Positions 18,696 through 28,200 of a stretch of DNA of 64,000 bases are shown one piece after another. Under the pieces are notes generated by a model, which searched no databases, was not told the origin of the DNA, and saw only the letters and a list, made by a program, of their open reading frames with translations. This DNA is from Mesorhizobium sp. ES1-4 (lineage in GTDB: Bacteria; Pseudomonadota; Alphaproteobacteria; Rhizobiales; Rhizobiaceae), in assembly GCF_020164745.1 (NCBI RefSeq), contig NZ_JAIUGV010000005.1, forward strand, positions 124,001 through 188,000, written 5' to 3'. A program made the translations under genes and the position numbers. Positions within the stretch are counted from its first letter, which is position 1. The number at the start of each line of letters is the position of its first letter.

Positions 18696-18755
18696 GCTGC
18701 GCAGCATATTTAGCCTGCCATGCAGCATTATATGATCCCGCACTGCACAAACTGC
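18696..18755. promoter_or_regulatory. Candidate PhaR operators between phbA and phaR
   Basis: GCTGCGCAGC (18696-18705) and CTGCCATGCAG (18715-18725) are perfect palindromes with CTGC and GCAG arms, and GCACTGCACAAACTGC lies at 18740-18755. From memory, PhaR of Paracoccus binds CTGC-N3/4-GCAG. The sites lie in the divergent phbA/phaR gap, which fits autoregulation of phaR and possible control of phbAB. Confidence 0.6.
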
Positions 18756-18848
18756 TTGGAATTATGAGGCTTTTGCGCATATCCTCAAAAAAGGCGCAAT
18801 CGTTACCGGCTGCTTACTCAAGCGCGCCGGTGTCCGGGGAGGATGCAG

Positions 18849-19457
18849 ATGGCCGCAAAAGACGACCCGATCATTATCAAGAAATACGCCAACCGCCGCC
18901 TCTACAATACGGGGACGAGCACCTATGTGACGCTCGAGGATCTGGCCGAGATGGTCAAGAAGGGCGAGGAGTTCACGGTTCAGGACGCCAAGACCGGTGA
19001 CGACATCACCCATCCAGTGCTGACCCAGATCATTTTCGAACTGGAGAACAAGGAGGGGCAGAACATGCTGCCGATCCCGTTCCTGCGCCAGCTGATCGCC
19101 TTTTACGGCGACCAGATGCAGATGATCGTCCCGAGTTTCCTCGAACAGTCGATGATCGCCTTCTCGAAGGAGCAGGAGCGGTTCCGCGAGCAAATGAAGG
19201 GCGCCATCGGCAAGTCGCCGCTGGATGTAATGAAGATGGCGACGCCGATGAAGGCGCTGGAAGAGCAGACCCGCCGCAACATGGAAATGTTCCAGAATGC
19301 GATGCGGCTGTTCACGCCATTTCCGCCGGCCGGCTCCGCACCCGCCGCTGCTCCTGCCGAGCCGGCCAGGAAGGAAACGCCGGAAAAGCAGGACGATCTG
19401 CAACAGTTGAAGGACCAGATCGCGGCCATGCAGCGCAAGCTCGACACGATGTCGTAA
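18849..19457 (+). CDS. phaR: Polyhydroxyalkanoate synthesis repressor PhaR
   Basis: DNA- and PHB-binding regulator of about 202 residues. The PHB accumulation regulator DNA-binding domain is at about 8-70 (IIKKYANRRLYNTGTSTYVTL), followed by the PHB_acc region (GQNMLPIPFLRQLIAFYGDQMQ), a Pro/Ala linker and a C-terminal coiled coil (LQQLKDQIAAMQRKLD). PhaR represses phasin and its own gene until it binds PHB granules. ATG 18849 is preferred over ATG 18843 because GGAGG (18838-18842) gives a 6-base spacing. Divergent from phbAB. Confidence 0.94.
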   Translation: MAAKDDPIIIKKYANRRLYNTGTSTYVTLEDLAEMVKKGEEFTVQDAKTGDDITHPVLTQIIFELENKEGQNMLPIPFLRQLIAFYGDQMQMIVPSFLEQSMIAFSKEQERFREQMKGAIGKSPLDVMKMATPMKALEEQTRRNMEMFQNAMRLFTPFPPAGSAPAAAPAEPARKETPEKQDDLQQLKDQIAAMQRKLDTMS

Positions 19458-19477
19458 GCGCACGGCGCTCACGCAAT

Positions 19478-20617
19478 CTATGGCAACAACCCCTCGTAGC
19501 GGCCGCGCGGCCGGATGACGCTGCCGCTTACGATCTGTTCGACCATGTGCGCGGCCCAACCGATGCTGCGCCCGAGTGCGAACAGGAGGAACGGCGCATC
19601 GCGCGGCAGGCCGAGGACGCGCGTCAGAACGGCCAACGCAAAATCTATGTTCGGTTGGGCGCCGGTCGCGGCAATGGCGGCGGTTTGCAGTGACCGCAAT
19701 GTCTCGTCGGTGTTCCCGATGGCTGCCAGAAGTGCCGTGGCCCGGGGATCACCCTCGGGATAGAGCTGGTGGCCGAAGCCCGGCAGTGGCCGGTCGTGGC
19801 CTAGCCAGCGCCGGATCGCGGCATCGGCGCCGTGCCGCGCCGCATCCTCGGCGAGTTGCATCACCGCCTCGCCTGCGCCGCCGTGCCGTGGGCCGGACAG
19901 TGTCGCCAGGCCGGCAAGCAGACACGCGGCGGGCGAGGCTCCTGTCGAAGCCGCGACGCGGGCCGCGAAGGTCGATGCGTTAAGTTCGTGATCGGCGAGC
20001 AGGACGAGGGCGCGGCGGATTGCTTCCGCGCCGCGGTCATCGACCGACCAGCCCCGCGCCAATCGCTGGTGCACCGGGTCCGATCCCGCCGCGGCACCGA
20101 GGGCGCCAGCCAGCACGCCGATCGCGTGCGAGGCATCGGTGCAAAGCGAGGCGGCACTTCGTCCAAGAGAAGGCCGCGCATGGCCGGCAAGCAAGGCGAG
20201 TTGCGCAAAGGCCGGGGCGCGGCCGATCTGGGGCGATGCATCTGGTGGCGCTTCGAAACGGACCGGCTCAGGCAAGGCCCAGAGCAGGCCGGCTGTCCCT
20301 TCCAGCGTAGCATGGTCGGACAGGGCAACGGCGTCCCGGCCCCGATAGACGAGACGGCCGTGCCAGACGGTCGAGATCGCTGTGACAATCGACGGCTCGC
20401 CCCAGGCGATCGCGCTTTCGGCGATGGCCGAGGGGCTGCGCCCGCGCGCCCTTCGCGTCGCCAGTGCCGCGATGTCGTCGGCGCGGTACTGGCTGCGGCG
20501 CGGATCGTCCCGGTCCGGACGCATGCCGATGCGCCCGCGACTGACATAGGCATAGAGCGTCTGCGGCCTCACCCGGAGCCTTTGCAGCGCCTCTTCACGC
20601 GACAACCATTCGGACAT
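19478..20617 (-). CDS. Citrate synthase-like protein with N-terminal helix-turn-helix
   Basis: 379 residues. Residues 1-55 form an excisionase/MerR-like helix-turn-helix (LSREEALQRLRVRPQTLYAYVSRGRI), followed by a compact citrate-synthase fold from about 80. Catalytic-type residues are present: His245 (GPRHGGA), His283 (GFGHQLYPEGDPRA) and Asp325 (NIDFAL); the His210 motif DHELNAST is also intact. The domain combination suggests a DNA-binding protein that senses CoA esters or oxaloacetate, or an enzyme that controls its own expression. It is divergent from a second citrate-synthase-like gene, its likely target (inference). Confidence 0.85.
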   Translation of the reverse strand: MSEWLSREEALQRLRVRPQTLYAYVSRGRIGMRPDRDDPRRSQYRADDIAALATRRARGRSPSAIAESAIAWGEPSIVTAISTVWHGRLVYRGRDAVALSDHATLEGTAGLLWALPEPVRFEAPPDASPQIGRAPAFAQLALLAGHARPSLGRSAASLCTDASHAIGVLAGALGAAAGSDPVHQRLARGWSVDDRGAEAIRRALVLLADHELNASTFAARVAASTGASPAACLLAGLATLSGPRHGGAGEAVMQLAEDAARHGADAAIRRWLGHDRPLPGFGHQLYPEGDPRATALLAAIGNTDETLRSLQTAAIAATGAQPNIDFALAVLTRVLGLPRDAPFLLFALGRSIGWAAHMVEQIVSGSVIRPRGRYEGLLP

Positions 20618-20628
20618 GTCGGTCCTTA

Positions 20629-20655
20629 TATTGATTTAGTTGATCAAGATTGATG
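20629..20655. promoter_or_regulatory. Candidate operator between divergent citrate synthase genes
   Basis: The 92-base gap contains a perfect 8-base palindrome TTGATCAA (20640-20647) with two further TTGAT words at 20630-20634 and 20650-20654. The repeated TTGAT half-site and central position suit binding by the adjacent HTH-citrate synthase protein, which is untested. Confidence 0.4.
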
Positions 20656-20709
20656 CCTATGTTGCCCACCCTTATCTCTCAGGGCGAAAAGCTTCAAGGA
20701 GACAAGACC

Positions 20710-21798
20710 ATGGCGAACGGGCTCGATAACGTTGTTGCGGCCGAAACCGTGCTGTCCGACGTCGACGGTCTGGGTGGCCGCCTGACGATCCGCGGCCATT
20801 CCTTGCCGGAACTGGCCGGGCGATGGAACTATGCCCAGATCGTCCAGCTGCTGCTGGACGGGTTCTTCGACGATCTGCCGGGGGACGCCGAAATGGCGGC
20901 AAGGCTGGGCGAGGCACGCGTCGAGGTCTTCGACCGACTCGCGCCTGCGCTGCCCTTGCTGGCACCGCTCGATGTCTACAGCGCCATGCGCGCCGGCATG
21001 GCCTTGCTGCCGGACGGCGAAACGTTGACGGACGCCTTGCGGCTGATCGCTGCGCCCGCGGTGCTGACGCCGGCCCTGCTGCGCCTGCAGCGCGGCGATC
21101 AGTCGATCGCCCCCGACGGCAAGGCAGATCATGCCGCCGACATGTTGAGGATGCTCAGGGGATCCGTTCCCTCACCGGCATTGGCAAAAGCGCTCGACAC
21201 CTATCTGGTGACCGTCTGCGACCATGGCCTCAACGCCTCGACCTTCGCCACCCGCGTTGTCGCGTCGACCTTGGCCGGCCTGACATCCTCGGTGCTGGCG
21301 GGCCTCGGTGCGCTCAAGGGGCCGCTGCATGGCGGCGCGCCCGGTCCTGTCATCGAGATGCTCGACGCCATCGCCGTGCATGGCGACGCGGCCGGCTGGC
21401 TGCGCGAGGAGATCGCGCGTGGCGAACGCATCATGGGCTTCGGTCATCGCATCTACCGCGTGCGCGATCCGCGTGCCGATGTGCTGAAAGCGGTGGTGCG
21501 CGAGCTTGGCGGCGAGGGCGACACCGGCCGCCGGCTGGCTTTCGCCGAGACGGTCGAGCAGACCGCGCTCGAGGTGCTTCGGATCGCCAAGCCGCAGCGC
21601 CCGCTGCAGACCAATGTCGAGTTCTACACCGCGCTGGTGCTGGAGGCGGCGGGATTTGCGCCGCAGGCCTTCAGCAACGTCTTTGCCGCCGGGCGCGTTG
21701 CCGGCTGGGTCGCGCACGCACGCGAGCAGCAGACGACCGGACGGCTGATCCGTCCGCAATCGCGCTATGTCGGCCCCGTGCCGGACCTCGTCGCCTAG
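20710..21798 (+). CDS. Citrate synthase/2-methylcitrate synthase-like protein
   Basis: Short citrate-synthase-family protein of 362 residues. DHGLNASTFATRV (His172), GPLHGGAPG (His207) and GFGHRIYRVRDPRAD (His246) are intact. The position of the usual catalytic Asp is Glu304 (TNVEFYTAL), a conservative change that could alter substrate choice. ATG 20710 follows AAGGAG at 8-9 bases; the open frame upstream is non-coding. Ends at an intrinsic terminator. Substrate could be acetyl-CoA, propionyl-CoA or another acyl-CoA; I cannot tell which. It is probably not the main housekeeping gltA, which is longer. Confidence 0.85.
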   Translation: MANGLDNVVAAETVLSDVDGLGGRLTIRGHSLPELAGRWNYAQIVQLLLDGFFDDLPGDAEMAARLGEARVEVFDRLAPALPLLAPLDVYSAMRAGMALLPDGETLTDALRLIAAPAVLTPALLRLQRGDQSIAPDGKADHAADMLRMLRGSVPSPALAKALDTYLVTVCDHGLNASTFATRVVASTLAGLTSSVLAGLGALKGPLHGGAPGPVIEMLDAIAVHGDAAGWLREEIARGERIMGFGHRIYRVRDPRADVLKAVVRELGGEGDTGRRLAFAETVEQTALEVLRIAKPQRPLQTNVEFYTALVLEAAGFAPQAFSNVFAAGRVAGWVAHAREQQTTGRLIRPQSRYVGPVPDLVA

Positions 21799-21814
21799 CT
21801 CCGCGCCTAATCAG

Positions 21815-21848
21815 AAAAGCCTCCGCGCTTACTGCTGCGGGGGCTTTT
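21815..21848 (+). terminator. Intrinsic terminator after citrate synthase gene
   Basis: Arms AAAAGCCTCCGC (21815-21826) and GCGGGGGCTTTT (21837-21848), one mismatch, followed by CGC. The poly-T is part of the stem. Placed 17 bases after the stop codon. Confidence 0.75.
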
Positions 21849-21918
21849 CGCATGGCCGAAATTTCATGTGATCACGCGACCGTGTTCGTGTTCTTGCCTT
21901 GGTCCATCCTTATATGCT

Positions 21919-21937
21919 GCACTGCAACATAAACTGC
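21919..21937 (+). promoter_or_regulatory. PhaR-like site upstream of patatin gene
   Basis: GCACTGCAACATAAACTGC resembles GCACTGCACAAACTGC in the phaR upstream region (18740-18755): same GCACTGCA and AAACTGC blocks with a 3-base longer spacer. Both follow a TTATAT-type AT-rich hexamer by about 10 bases. Confidence 0.5.
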
Positions 21938-21999
21938 CGGCAACCGCTTCCTTCCGACGACGTTGGGGCAGGCCGGCGCATTGGTATGACAGGAACGCC

Positions 22000-23130
22000 A
22001 TGACGAAGAACGACAAGGCGGAGGAAAAGAAGAAGATCAACATCGCTCTCCAGGGCGGCGGCTCGCACGGCGCCTTTTCCTGGGGCGTGCTCGATCGGTT
22101 GCTGGAAGACGGCAGGTTGGAGATCGCCGCGGTGTCCGGTACCAGCGCCGGCGCCATGAACGCGGTAGCATTGGCTGACGGTTTCGTGCGCGGCGGGGTC
22201 GAGGGGGCGCGCAAGAAGCTGGACGATTTCTGGCACGCGGTGGCGGCGAAGGGGCGGTTCAGCCCGGTGCAGCGCACGCCGTGGGATGTCGCCTGGGGCA
22301 ACTGGTCGATCGAGAACACGCCGGGCTATCTCTTCTTCGACACCATGTCGCGGGTGTTTTCGCCCTATGTCGCCAACCCGCTCGGCCTCAACCCGTTGCG
22401 CGACGTGGTCGCCCGCGAGATCGATTTCGGGAATGTTCGCGCCTGCAAGTCGATGGAACTGTTCGTCTCCGCCACCAATGTCGAGACAGGCCAGTTGCGG
22501 GTTTTTTCCGATGGCGAGATCGATCTCGACACGGTGATGGCCTCGGCCTGCCTGCCGCAATTGTTCCGCGCCGTCGAGATCAAGGGCGTGCCCTACTGGG
22601 ATGGCGGCTATGGCGGCAATCCGGCGCTCTATCCGTTCTTCAAGACGGCGGCGACCGAAGACGTGCTTCTGGTGCAGATCAATCCGGTCGTGCGCGAGGG
22701 AACACCAAGAAGCGCCAACGAGATCCAGAACCGCATCGACGAGATCACCTTCAATGCCGGCCTGCTGCGCGAGTTCCGCTCGATCGCCTTCGTCAAGGAA
22801 CTGATCGCCGCCGGGCGACTGCCGCATGGCGAATATCGCGACATCCGCATGCACCGCATCGATGCCGACGAGGCGTTCAAGGATTTGTCGGCGTCGTCCA
22901 AGGTCAATGCCGAATGGGCGTTTCTCGCCTATCTGCGCGACCTCGGCCGCACCGCGGCCAGCGATTGGCTGGAGGAGAATTACGACGCCGTCGGCAGCCA
23001 AGCGACGCTCGATCTCTCGGGCGAACTCGACGACGGCTTCAAACCGGTACACGGTCCCGCACCCGGCCGCCGGGTGAAGGAGTTTCTCGCCGTTCGTAAG
23101 AATCCGCAGGCGGAGCGTCGACGAGCCTGA
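22000..23130 (+). CDS. Patatin-like phospholipase family protein
   Basis: 376-residue serine acyl hydrolase. Oxyanion-hole motif GGGSHG at 19-24, nucleophile Ser49 in GTSAG (47-51) and catalytic Asp201 in DGGYGGN. No signal peptide, so it is probably cytoplasmic. Substrate may be a phospholipid or another ester; its place beside phbAB/phaR and the shared upstream motif raise the option of a PHB-granule-associated hydrolase, which is inference. ATG 22000 is preceded by AGGA at 6 bases; the frame extends upstream into promoter sequence. Confidence 0.88.
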   Translation: MTKNDKAEEKKKINIALQGGGSHGAFSWGVLDRLLEDGRLEIAAVSGTSAGAMNAVALADGFVRGGVEGARKKLDDFWHAVAAKGRFSPVQRTPWDVAWGNWSIENTPGYLFFDTMSRVFSPYVANPLGLNPLRDVVAREIDFGNVRACKSMELFVSATNVETGQLRVFSDGEIDLDTVMASACLPQLFRAVEIKGVPYWDGGYGGNPALYPFFKTAATEDVLLVQINPVVREGTPRSANEIQNRIDEITFNAGLLREFRSIAFVKELIAAGRLPHGEYRDIRMHRIDADEAFKDLSASSKVNAEWAFLAYLRDLGRTAASDWLEENYDAVGSQATLDLSGELDDGFKPVHGPAPGRRVKEFLAVRKNPQAERRRA

Positions 23131-23942
23131 ACCCGCCGACGCCGACTCCCGCAGGCGGCGCTGCCGGCAGTCATGAGCGGGTCTTCCTCCGGAGCGGCGC
23201 GCAGTCCAGCGCCGCCGGCACGACGGCAACCCTGGCGTGCGCAGGAGCCGTCATCATGCTGACGTCTGCTGCCACTGACGATCGGATGACGCCGATCCCG
23301 GGGCGTTCCGGGGCGTCGGCCGCGACGCTCGATATAGAATTGCGAATGGAACGATATAGCCCCGGTGTTCCCGCACCTGTCTCGCGCCGAGCCCGATGTC
23401 TCACGCGTCAGGACACGACGATCCGGACGAGCGCGTTGGTGGTTGAGCATTTGGTTTGGCGTCGGCGCATTGCGCTCGGCGCGCCTGAGCCGAAGGCGCT
23501 TCTATGGCTCTTTTCATAGCGATTCCAACATTTTGACCGAGTGTCGTGGCGCCGCTGCCATTGTCCCTTGCCGGTCGTATTGACGCGGATCGGTGGTCCG
23601 CGCCTGCGCTTCAATCAGCGAAGCGATGCGGATCGCGGCCATGTTCGGCAGGCGGTCCATGGCGAGGGGCTGGTCGCCCGTGACCGCTGTTTCAGCGTCA
23701 GATCGTGAGCCGGCGAGATGCTTCGTCGAGCAGCCCGGCAAGTCAGGAAGGGCCGCTCACGGCAGCCACGCCTTGCCCGGCCGCGCAATGCTGTTGCAAC
23801 TTTCGGACTATATTGCGATGCAACTTTGATGTAGAAGCGCGCTCGCCTATCACGGCAATTTGAAGATGGTCAGGCGCGCACCCATATCGGCGACGCGCCA
23901 GCGCTACGAAGGCGCGGTGCTGGCCGAACCCGCAGTGGAAAA
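23131..23942. other. 812-bp intergenic region upstream of RND operon
   Basis: I find no open frame with codon use or motifs like a real gene; short frames here lack homology that I can recognise. The region may hold the remains of a lost regulator gene, since RND operons usually have a neighbouring TetR or MarR gene. The last part contains the direct repeats listed separately. Confidence 0.5.
23795..23827. promoter_or_regulatory. Direct repeat upstream of RND operon
   Basis: TGCAACTTT occurs at 23795-23803 and 23819-23827, 24 bases apart, flanking TATATTGCG. The layout suits a tandem-bound regulator over a promoter. The cognate regulator is not in the neighbourhood. Confidence 0.4.
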
Positions 23943-25124
23943 ATGACGATGCCTAAAATCAGGTTTCACAAGCTTGCAGCCATTGTTGTGCTCATCGGTT
24001 TCGCCGCGTGGATGGGGACAGGCGAGTTCTCGTCCGTCGGCAGCGTAGCGGCCGACAAGGCCAAGGCCGCCGAGGTCGAACAGGGCAAGACACCGGACGC
24101 GGGCAAGCCGAAGACGGCGGAAGCCGAACCCAAGGCGCCGTTGCGCACCGTCGCGGTAGTGACACCGCCGCGCAAGACCTATGCGCGCGCGATCCGCATT
24201 TCCGGGTTGACCGAGGCCGACAAGCGCGCGGTGCTGGCAACCCGCGTCGCCGGCATCATCGACAAGCTGCCTGTCAAGCAAGGCGATCACGTCAAGACGG
24301 GCGATCTGGTGCTGATGCTGGCGGCGGAAGAAAAGCTCTCGATGGTCGACAACGCCAAGCAGCTTGTGGTGCAGCGCACGGCCGAGCTTGATGCCGCCGA
24401 GCGGCTGGCCAAGACCGGCAATTTGCCCAAGCTGCAACTCGATACCGCCCGTTCCAATCTGACCCTGGCGCAATCCCAGCTGGATACCGCGCAGGCAGAG
24501 CTCGACCGCAACGAAGTGAAGGCGCCTTTCGACGGCGTCATCGATCGGGTGCCGGTGGAACTGGGCAGCTCCATCATGCAGGGCGGCGAGGTGGCGACCA
24601 TCCTCAAGCTCGATCCGGTGATCGCCCGCGGCGAGGTCAGCGAGCGCGACCTTGGCTATCTCAAGATCGGTGACAAGGCCAGCGTCCGGCTCGTCGGCGG
24701 CCAGACCGTCGAAGGCACCGTGCGCTATATCAGCCGCGACGCCTCGTCGGCGACCCGCACCTTCCGTATCGAGATCGCCATCCCCAATGCCGACGGCTCC
24801 GTGCCGGCCGGCATGACGGCGGAAATCGGGCTCAGCGCATTGCCGACCGACGCCGTCATGCTGCCGCGCTCGGTGGTGACGCTCGACGACAAGGGCGATC
24901 TGGGTATCCGCGCCGTCGGCAAGGACAACAAGGTGGCGTTCTTCCCGATCGACCTCGTCGACGACACGCCGACCGGTCTTGTGCTTGGCGGTATTCCTGC
25001 CGATGCGCGCATCATCGTCGCCGGCCAGGAACTGGTGAAGGAAGGCGATGAGGTCCAGCCGGTCGAGGCCGACCAGGCGACCATAAACAAGCTGATCGGC
25101 GAAGCCACCGCCGGCACGCAGTAG
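23943..25124 (+). CDS. RND efflux periplasmic adaptor subunit (HlyD/MFP family)
   Basis: Membrane fusion protein of 393 residues. One N-terminal membrane segment (LAAIVVLIGFAAWMG), then a Lys/Pro/Ala-rich linker to about 65, beta-barrel and lipoyl halves (VAGIIDKLPVKQGDHVKTGDLV and KAPFDGVIDRVPVELGS) around a coiled-coil hairpin rich in Ala/Gln. It links the inner-membrane pump to an outer-membrane channel. Start 23943 or 23949 (second Met) are equivalent. Followed after 79 bases by the pump gene; no outer-membrane factor gene is present, so the TolC partner must be elsewhere. Confidence 0.91.
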   Translation: MTMPKIRFHKLAAIVVLIGFAAWMGTGEFSSVGSVAADKAKAAEVEQGKTPDAGKPKTAEAEPKAPLRTVAVVTPPRKTYARAIRISGLTEADKRAVLATRVAGIIDKLPVKQGDHVKTGDLVLMLAAEEKLSMVDNAKQLVVQRTAELDAAERLAKTGNLPKLQLDTARSNLTLAQSQLDTAQAELDRNEVKAPFDGVIDRVPVELGSSIMQGGEVATILKLDPVIARGEVSERDLGYLKIGDKASVRLVGGQTVEGTVRYISRDASSATRTFRIEIAIPNADGSVPAGMTAEIGLSALPTDAVMLPRSVVTLDDKGDLGIRAVGKDNKVAFFPIDLVDDTPTGLVLGGIPADARIIVAGQELVKEGDEVQPVEADQATINKLIGEATAGTQ

Positions 25125-25203
25125 CGCAAGGGGCGCCGACGCCGGGCCTTGCCCGGCGACGTCGGTCCGTCGCCACTCCCGAAAGCAACAGCAGGCACAA
25201 GTC

Positions 25204-28200
25204 ATGGATATCGTCAGACTCGCAATCAACAATGCCCGCCTGACCATCTCGGTCCTGGTCTTCCTGCTGATCGCAGGCTGGGTCGCTTATCAGTCGACGC
25301 CAAAGGAAGCGGAGCCCGACGTTCCGATTCCGATGATGTATGTCAGCCTGATCTATCAAGGCATTTCGCCGGAGGATTCGGAGCGTCTGCTGCTGCGACC
25401 GATGGAAAGCAAGCTGAAAAGCCTGAAAGGTCTCAAGGAGATGCGCTCGGCCGCCTTCCAGGGTGGCGGCTATGTGCTGGTCGAGTTCCAGCCGCAGACC
25501 AACCTGGCGACGGCGCTGCAGGATACACGCTCCAAGGTGCAGGACGGCAAGGCCGACCTGCCGCAGGCCGCCGAGGAACCCGTCGTCACCGAGGTCAATA
25601 TTTCCGAGTTTCCGGTGCTCGTCGTCACTCTGTCCGGCGAACTGCCCGAGCGCGTGCTGGCGGCCGCGGCGCGCGAACTGCGCGACCGCATCGAGGAAGT
25701 GCCCGGCGTTCTGGAGGGCTCGCTGCAGGGCTCCCGCGACGATCTCGTCGAGGTCGTGATCGATCCGATGAAACTGTCGTCCTATGGCTTGCAACTCGAC
25801 CAGCTGATCGGCGCCGTCGGCGCATCCAACAGCCTTGTCGCCGCCGGCAACATCGAAGGCTCGCAAGGCAAATACGCCGTCAAGGTGCCGTCGCTGATCG
25901 AGACGCCCGAGGACGTGGCGGCACTTCCCGTGGTCGCCGGTCCGAATGCCGTGGTGCAGGCCAAGGACATTGCGACGATCCGCTCGACCTTCGCCGACGC
26001 CACGACGATCACGCGTCTCAATGGCAAGCCGGCCATCGCCATCGAAGTCAAGAAGCGTATCGGCGCCAATCTGATCGACACGCTGACCAAGGTCAGGGAG
26101 GTGTCCGACACCTTCGTCAAGACCATGCCCGAGGGCATGCACGTCACCTACACGCAGGACAAGTCCGTCTTCGTCAATCAGCTGCTCGGCGATCTGCAGA
26201 ACCACGTGATGATCGCCGTGATCCTGGTGTTCATCGTCATCCTCTACGCGCTGTCGGGGCGAGCCTCGCTGCTCATCGGCCTGGCCATTCCTTCATCCTT
26301 CCTGATCGGCATCCTGCTGCTGGCCATGATGGGCTACACGATCAACATGATCGTGCTGTTCAGCCTCATCCTGGCGGTCGGCATGCTGGTCGACGACGCC
26401 ATCATCGTCACCGAGTTCGCCGAACGACGGATGAGCGAGGGGATGCCGAAGCAGGAAGCCTTCGCGCTTGCCGCCAAGCGCATGGCCGGTCCGGTCATCG
26501 CCGCGACGATGACGCGCATCGCGGCCTTCTCGCCGCTGCTGTTCTGGCCGGGCATCATCGGCGATTTCATGAAGTACATGCCGATCACGCTGATCGTCAC
26601 GCTGTCGGCCTCGATGCTTTATGCGCTGGTCTTCGCACCGACGCTGGGTGCGATTTTCGCCAAGGCGCCACAGCATCACGAGGACGACAATCGCGACGGC
26701 TGGTACATGGCCGTCGTCAAGCAAGCGGTACGCTTCCCCATCACCGTGATGGTACTCACCGTGGTCTTGCTTGCGGGCATCTTCGTTGGCTATTCGAAGT
26801 ATGGCGCGGGTGTCGAGTTCTTCCCGAGCGTCGAACCCGACTATGGCCTGCTCTATGTGCATGCCCGCGGCAACCTTTCGCTGGCCGAAATGGACACGGC
26901 GACCAGGATTGCCGAAAACCGGCTGCTCGGTTGGCCGGGCGTGAAATCGGTCTATACCCGCGTCGGCAAGTCCGACGGCGGCGGCCAGGACGTGCCCGAA
27001 GACGTCGTCGGCGTCATCCAGTACGAGTTCATCGACTGGCGCGAGCGCAAATCGGCGAACCAGATCCTCAACGACCTGCGCGGCGTCATGGCCGGCATTC
27101 CCGGCGTCGATGTCGAGGTTCGGGTGCCGGAAGCAGGTCCGCCGACCGGCAAGCCGATCCAGATCAGGCTTTCTGCAGTCGACCCCCAGGGGTTGGACGA
27201 GAAGGCGCGCGCCGTCGCCGCGCGCATCGCCAAGGTGCCCGGCGTCATCGACATTTCCGATGGCCTGCCGCCTCCCGGCGTCGACTGGGCACTCGAGGTC
27301 GACCGTGCCAAGGCTGCCCAGTATGGCATCAGCCCGACCTCGGTCGGGACGGTGGTGCAGCTCGTTACCAACGGCCTGAAGCTCTCGGAATACCGGCCTG
27401 CCGGGGCCGACAAGGCGGTCGATATCCGGCTGCGCCTGCCGGAGGACCGGCGCACGCTGTCGACGCTCGACGAGCTCAGGGTGCAGACCTCGCAGGGGTC
27501 GGTGCCGATCTCGAACTTCGTCGTGCGCAAGGCAAAACCGAGCGTCGGCGTCCTCAACCGTATCGACGGCGCCCGCACCGTGGTCGTGCAGGCCAATGTC
27601 GCAGCCGGTGCCCAGGTCGCCGCCATCCAGCAGGAGGTCACCAAGGCCGTTGCCGACATGAATCTCGGCAGCGGCATCCGCTGGAAGCTGGCCGGCTCGA
27701 ACGAGGACAGCGCCGAAGCCAGTGCCTTTCTCAGCAAGGCCTTCGGTGCCGCGATCTTCCTGATCTTCCTGGTGCTGCTGGCGCAGTTCAACAAGTTCAC
27801 CAGCGTCTGGCTGGTGCTGTCATGCGTGGTCATGGCGACGATCGGCGTGTTCCTCGGACTGCTGATAACGGGCGAGACATTCGGCATCGTCATGTCGGGC
27901 ATCGGCGTCATCGCTCTGGCCGGCGTGGTGGTGAACAACAACATCGTGCTGATCGACACTTACGACCGGCTGCGCGAGGAAGGCTGGGACAAGATGGACG
28001 CGGTGCTGCAGACTTGCCGCGAGCGTGCGCGCCCCGTCGTGCTGACGGCGGTGTCGGCCATCCTCGGCGTGCTGCCGATCGCCTTCGGCCTTGGCCTGGA
28101 AATCTTCCATCACGAGACGACGATCAACGCGCCGTCGACGCAATGGTGGATTTCGCTGTCCTCGGCGATCGTCTTCGGCCTGTCCTTCGCCACGGTGCTG

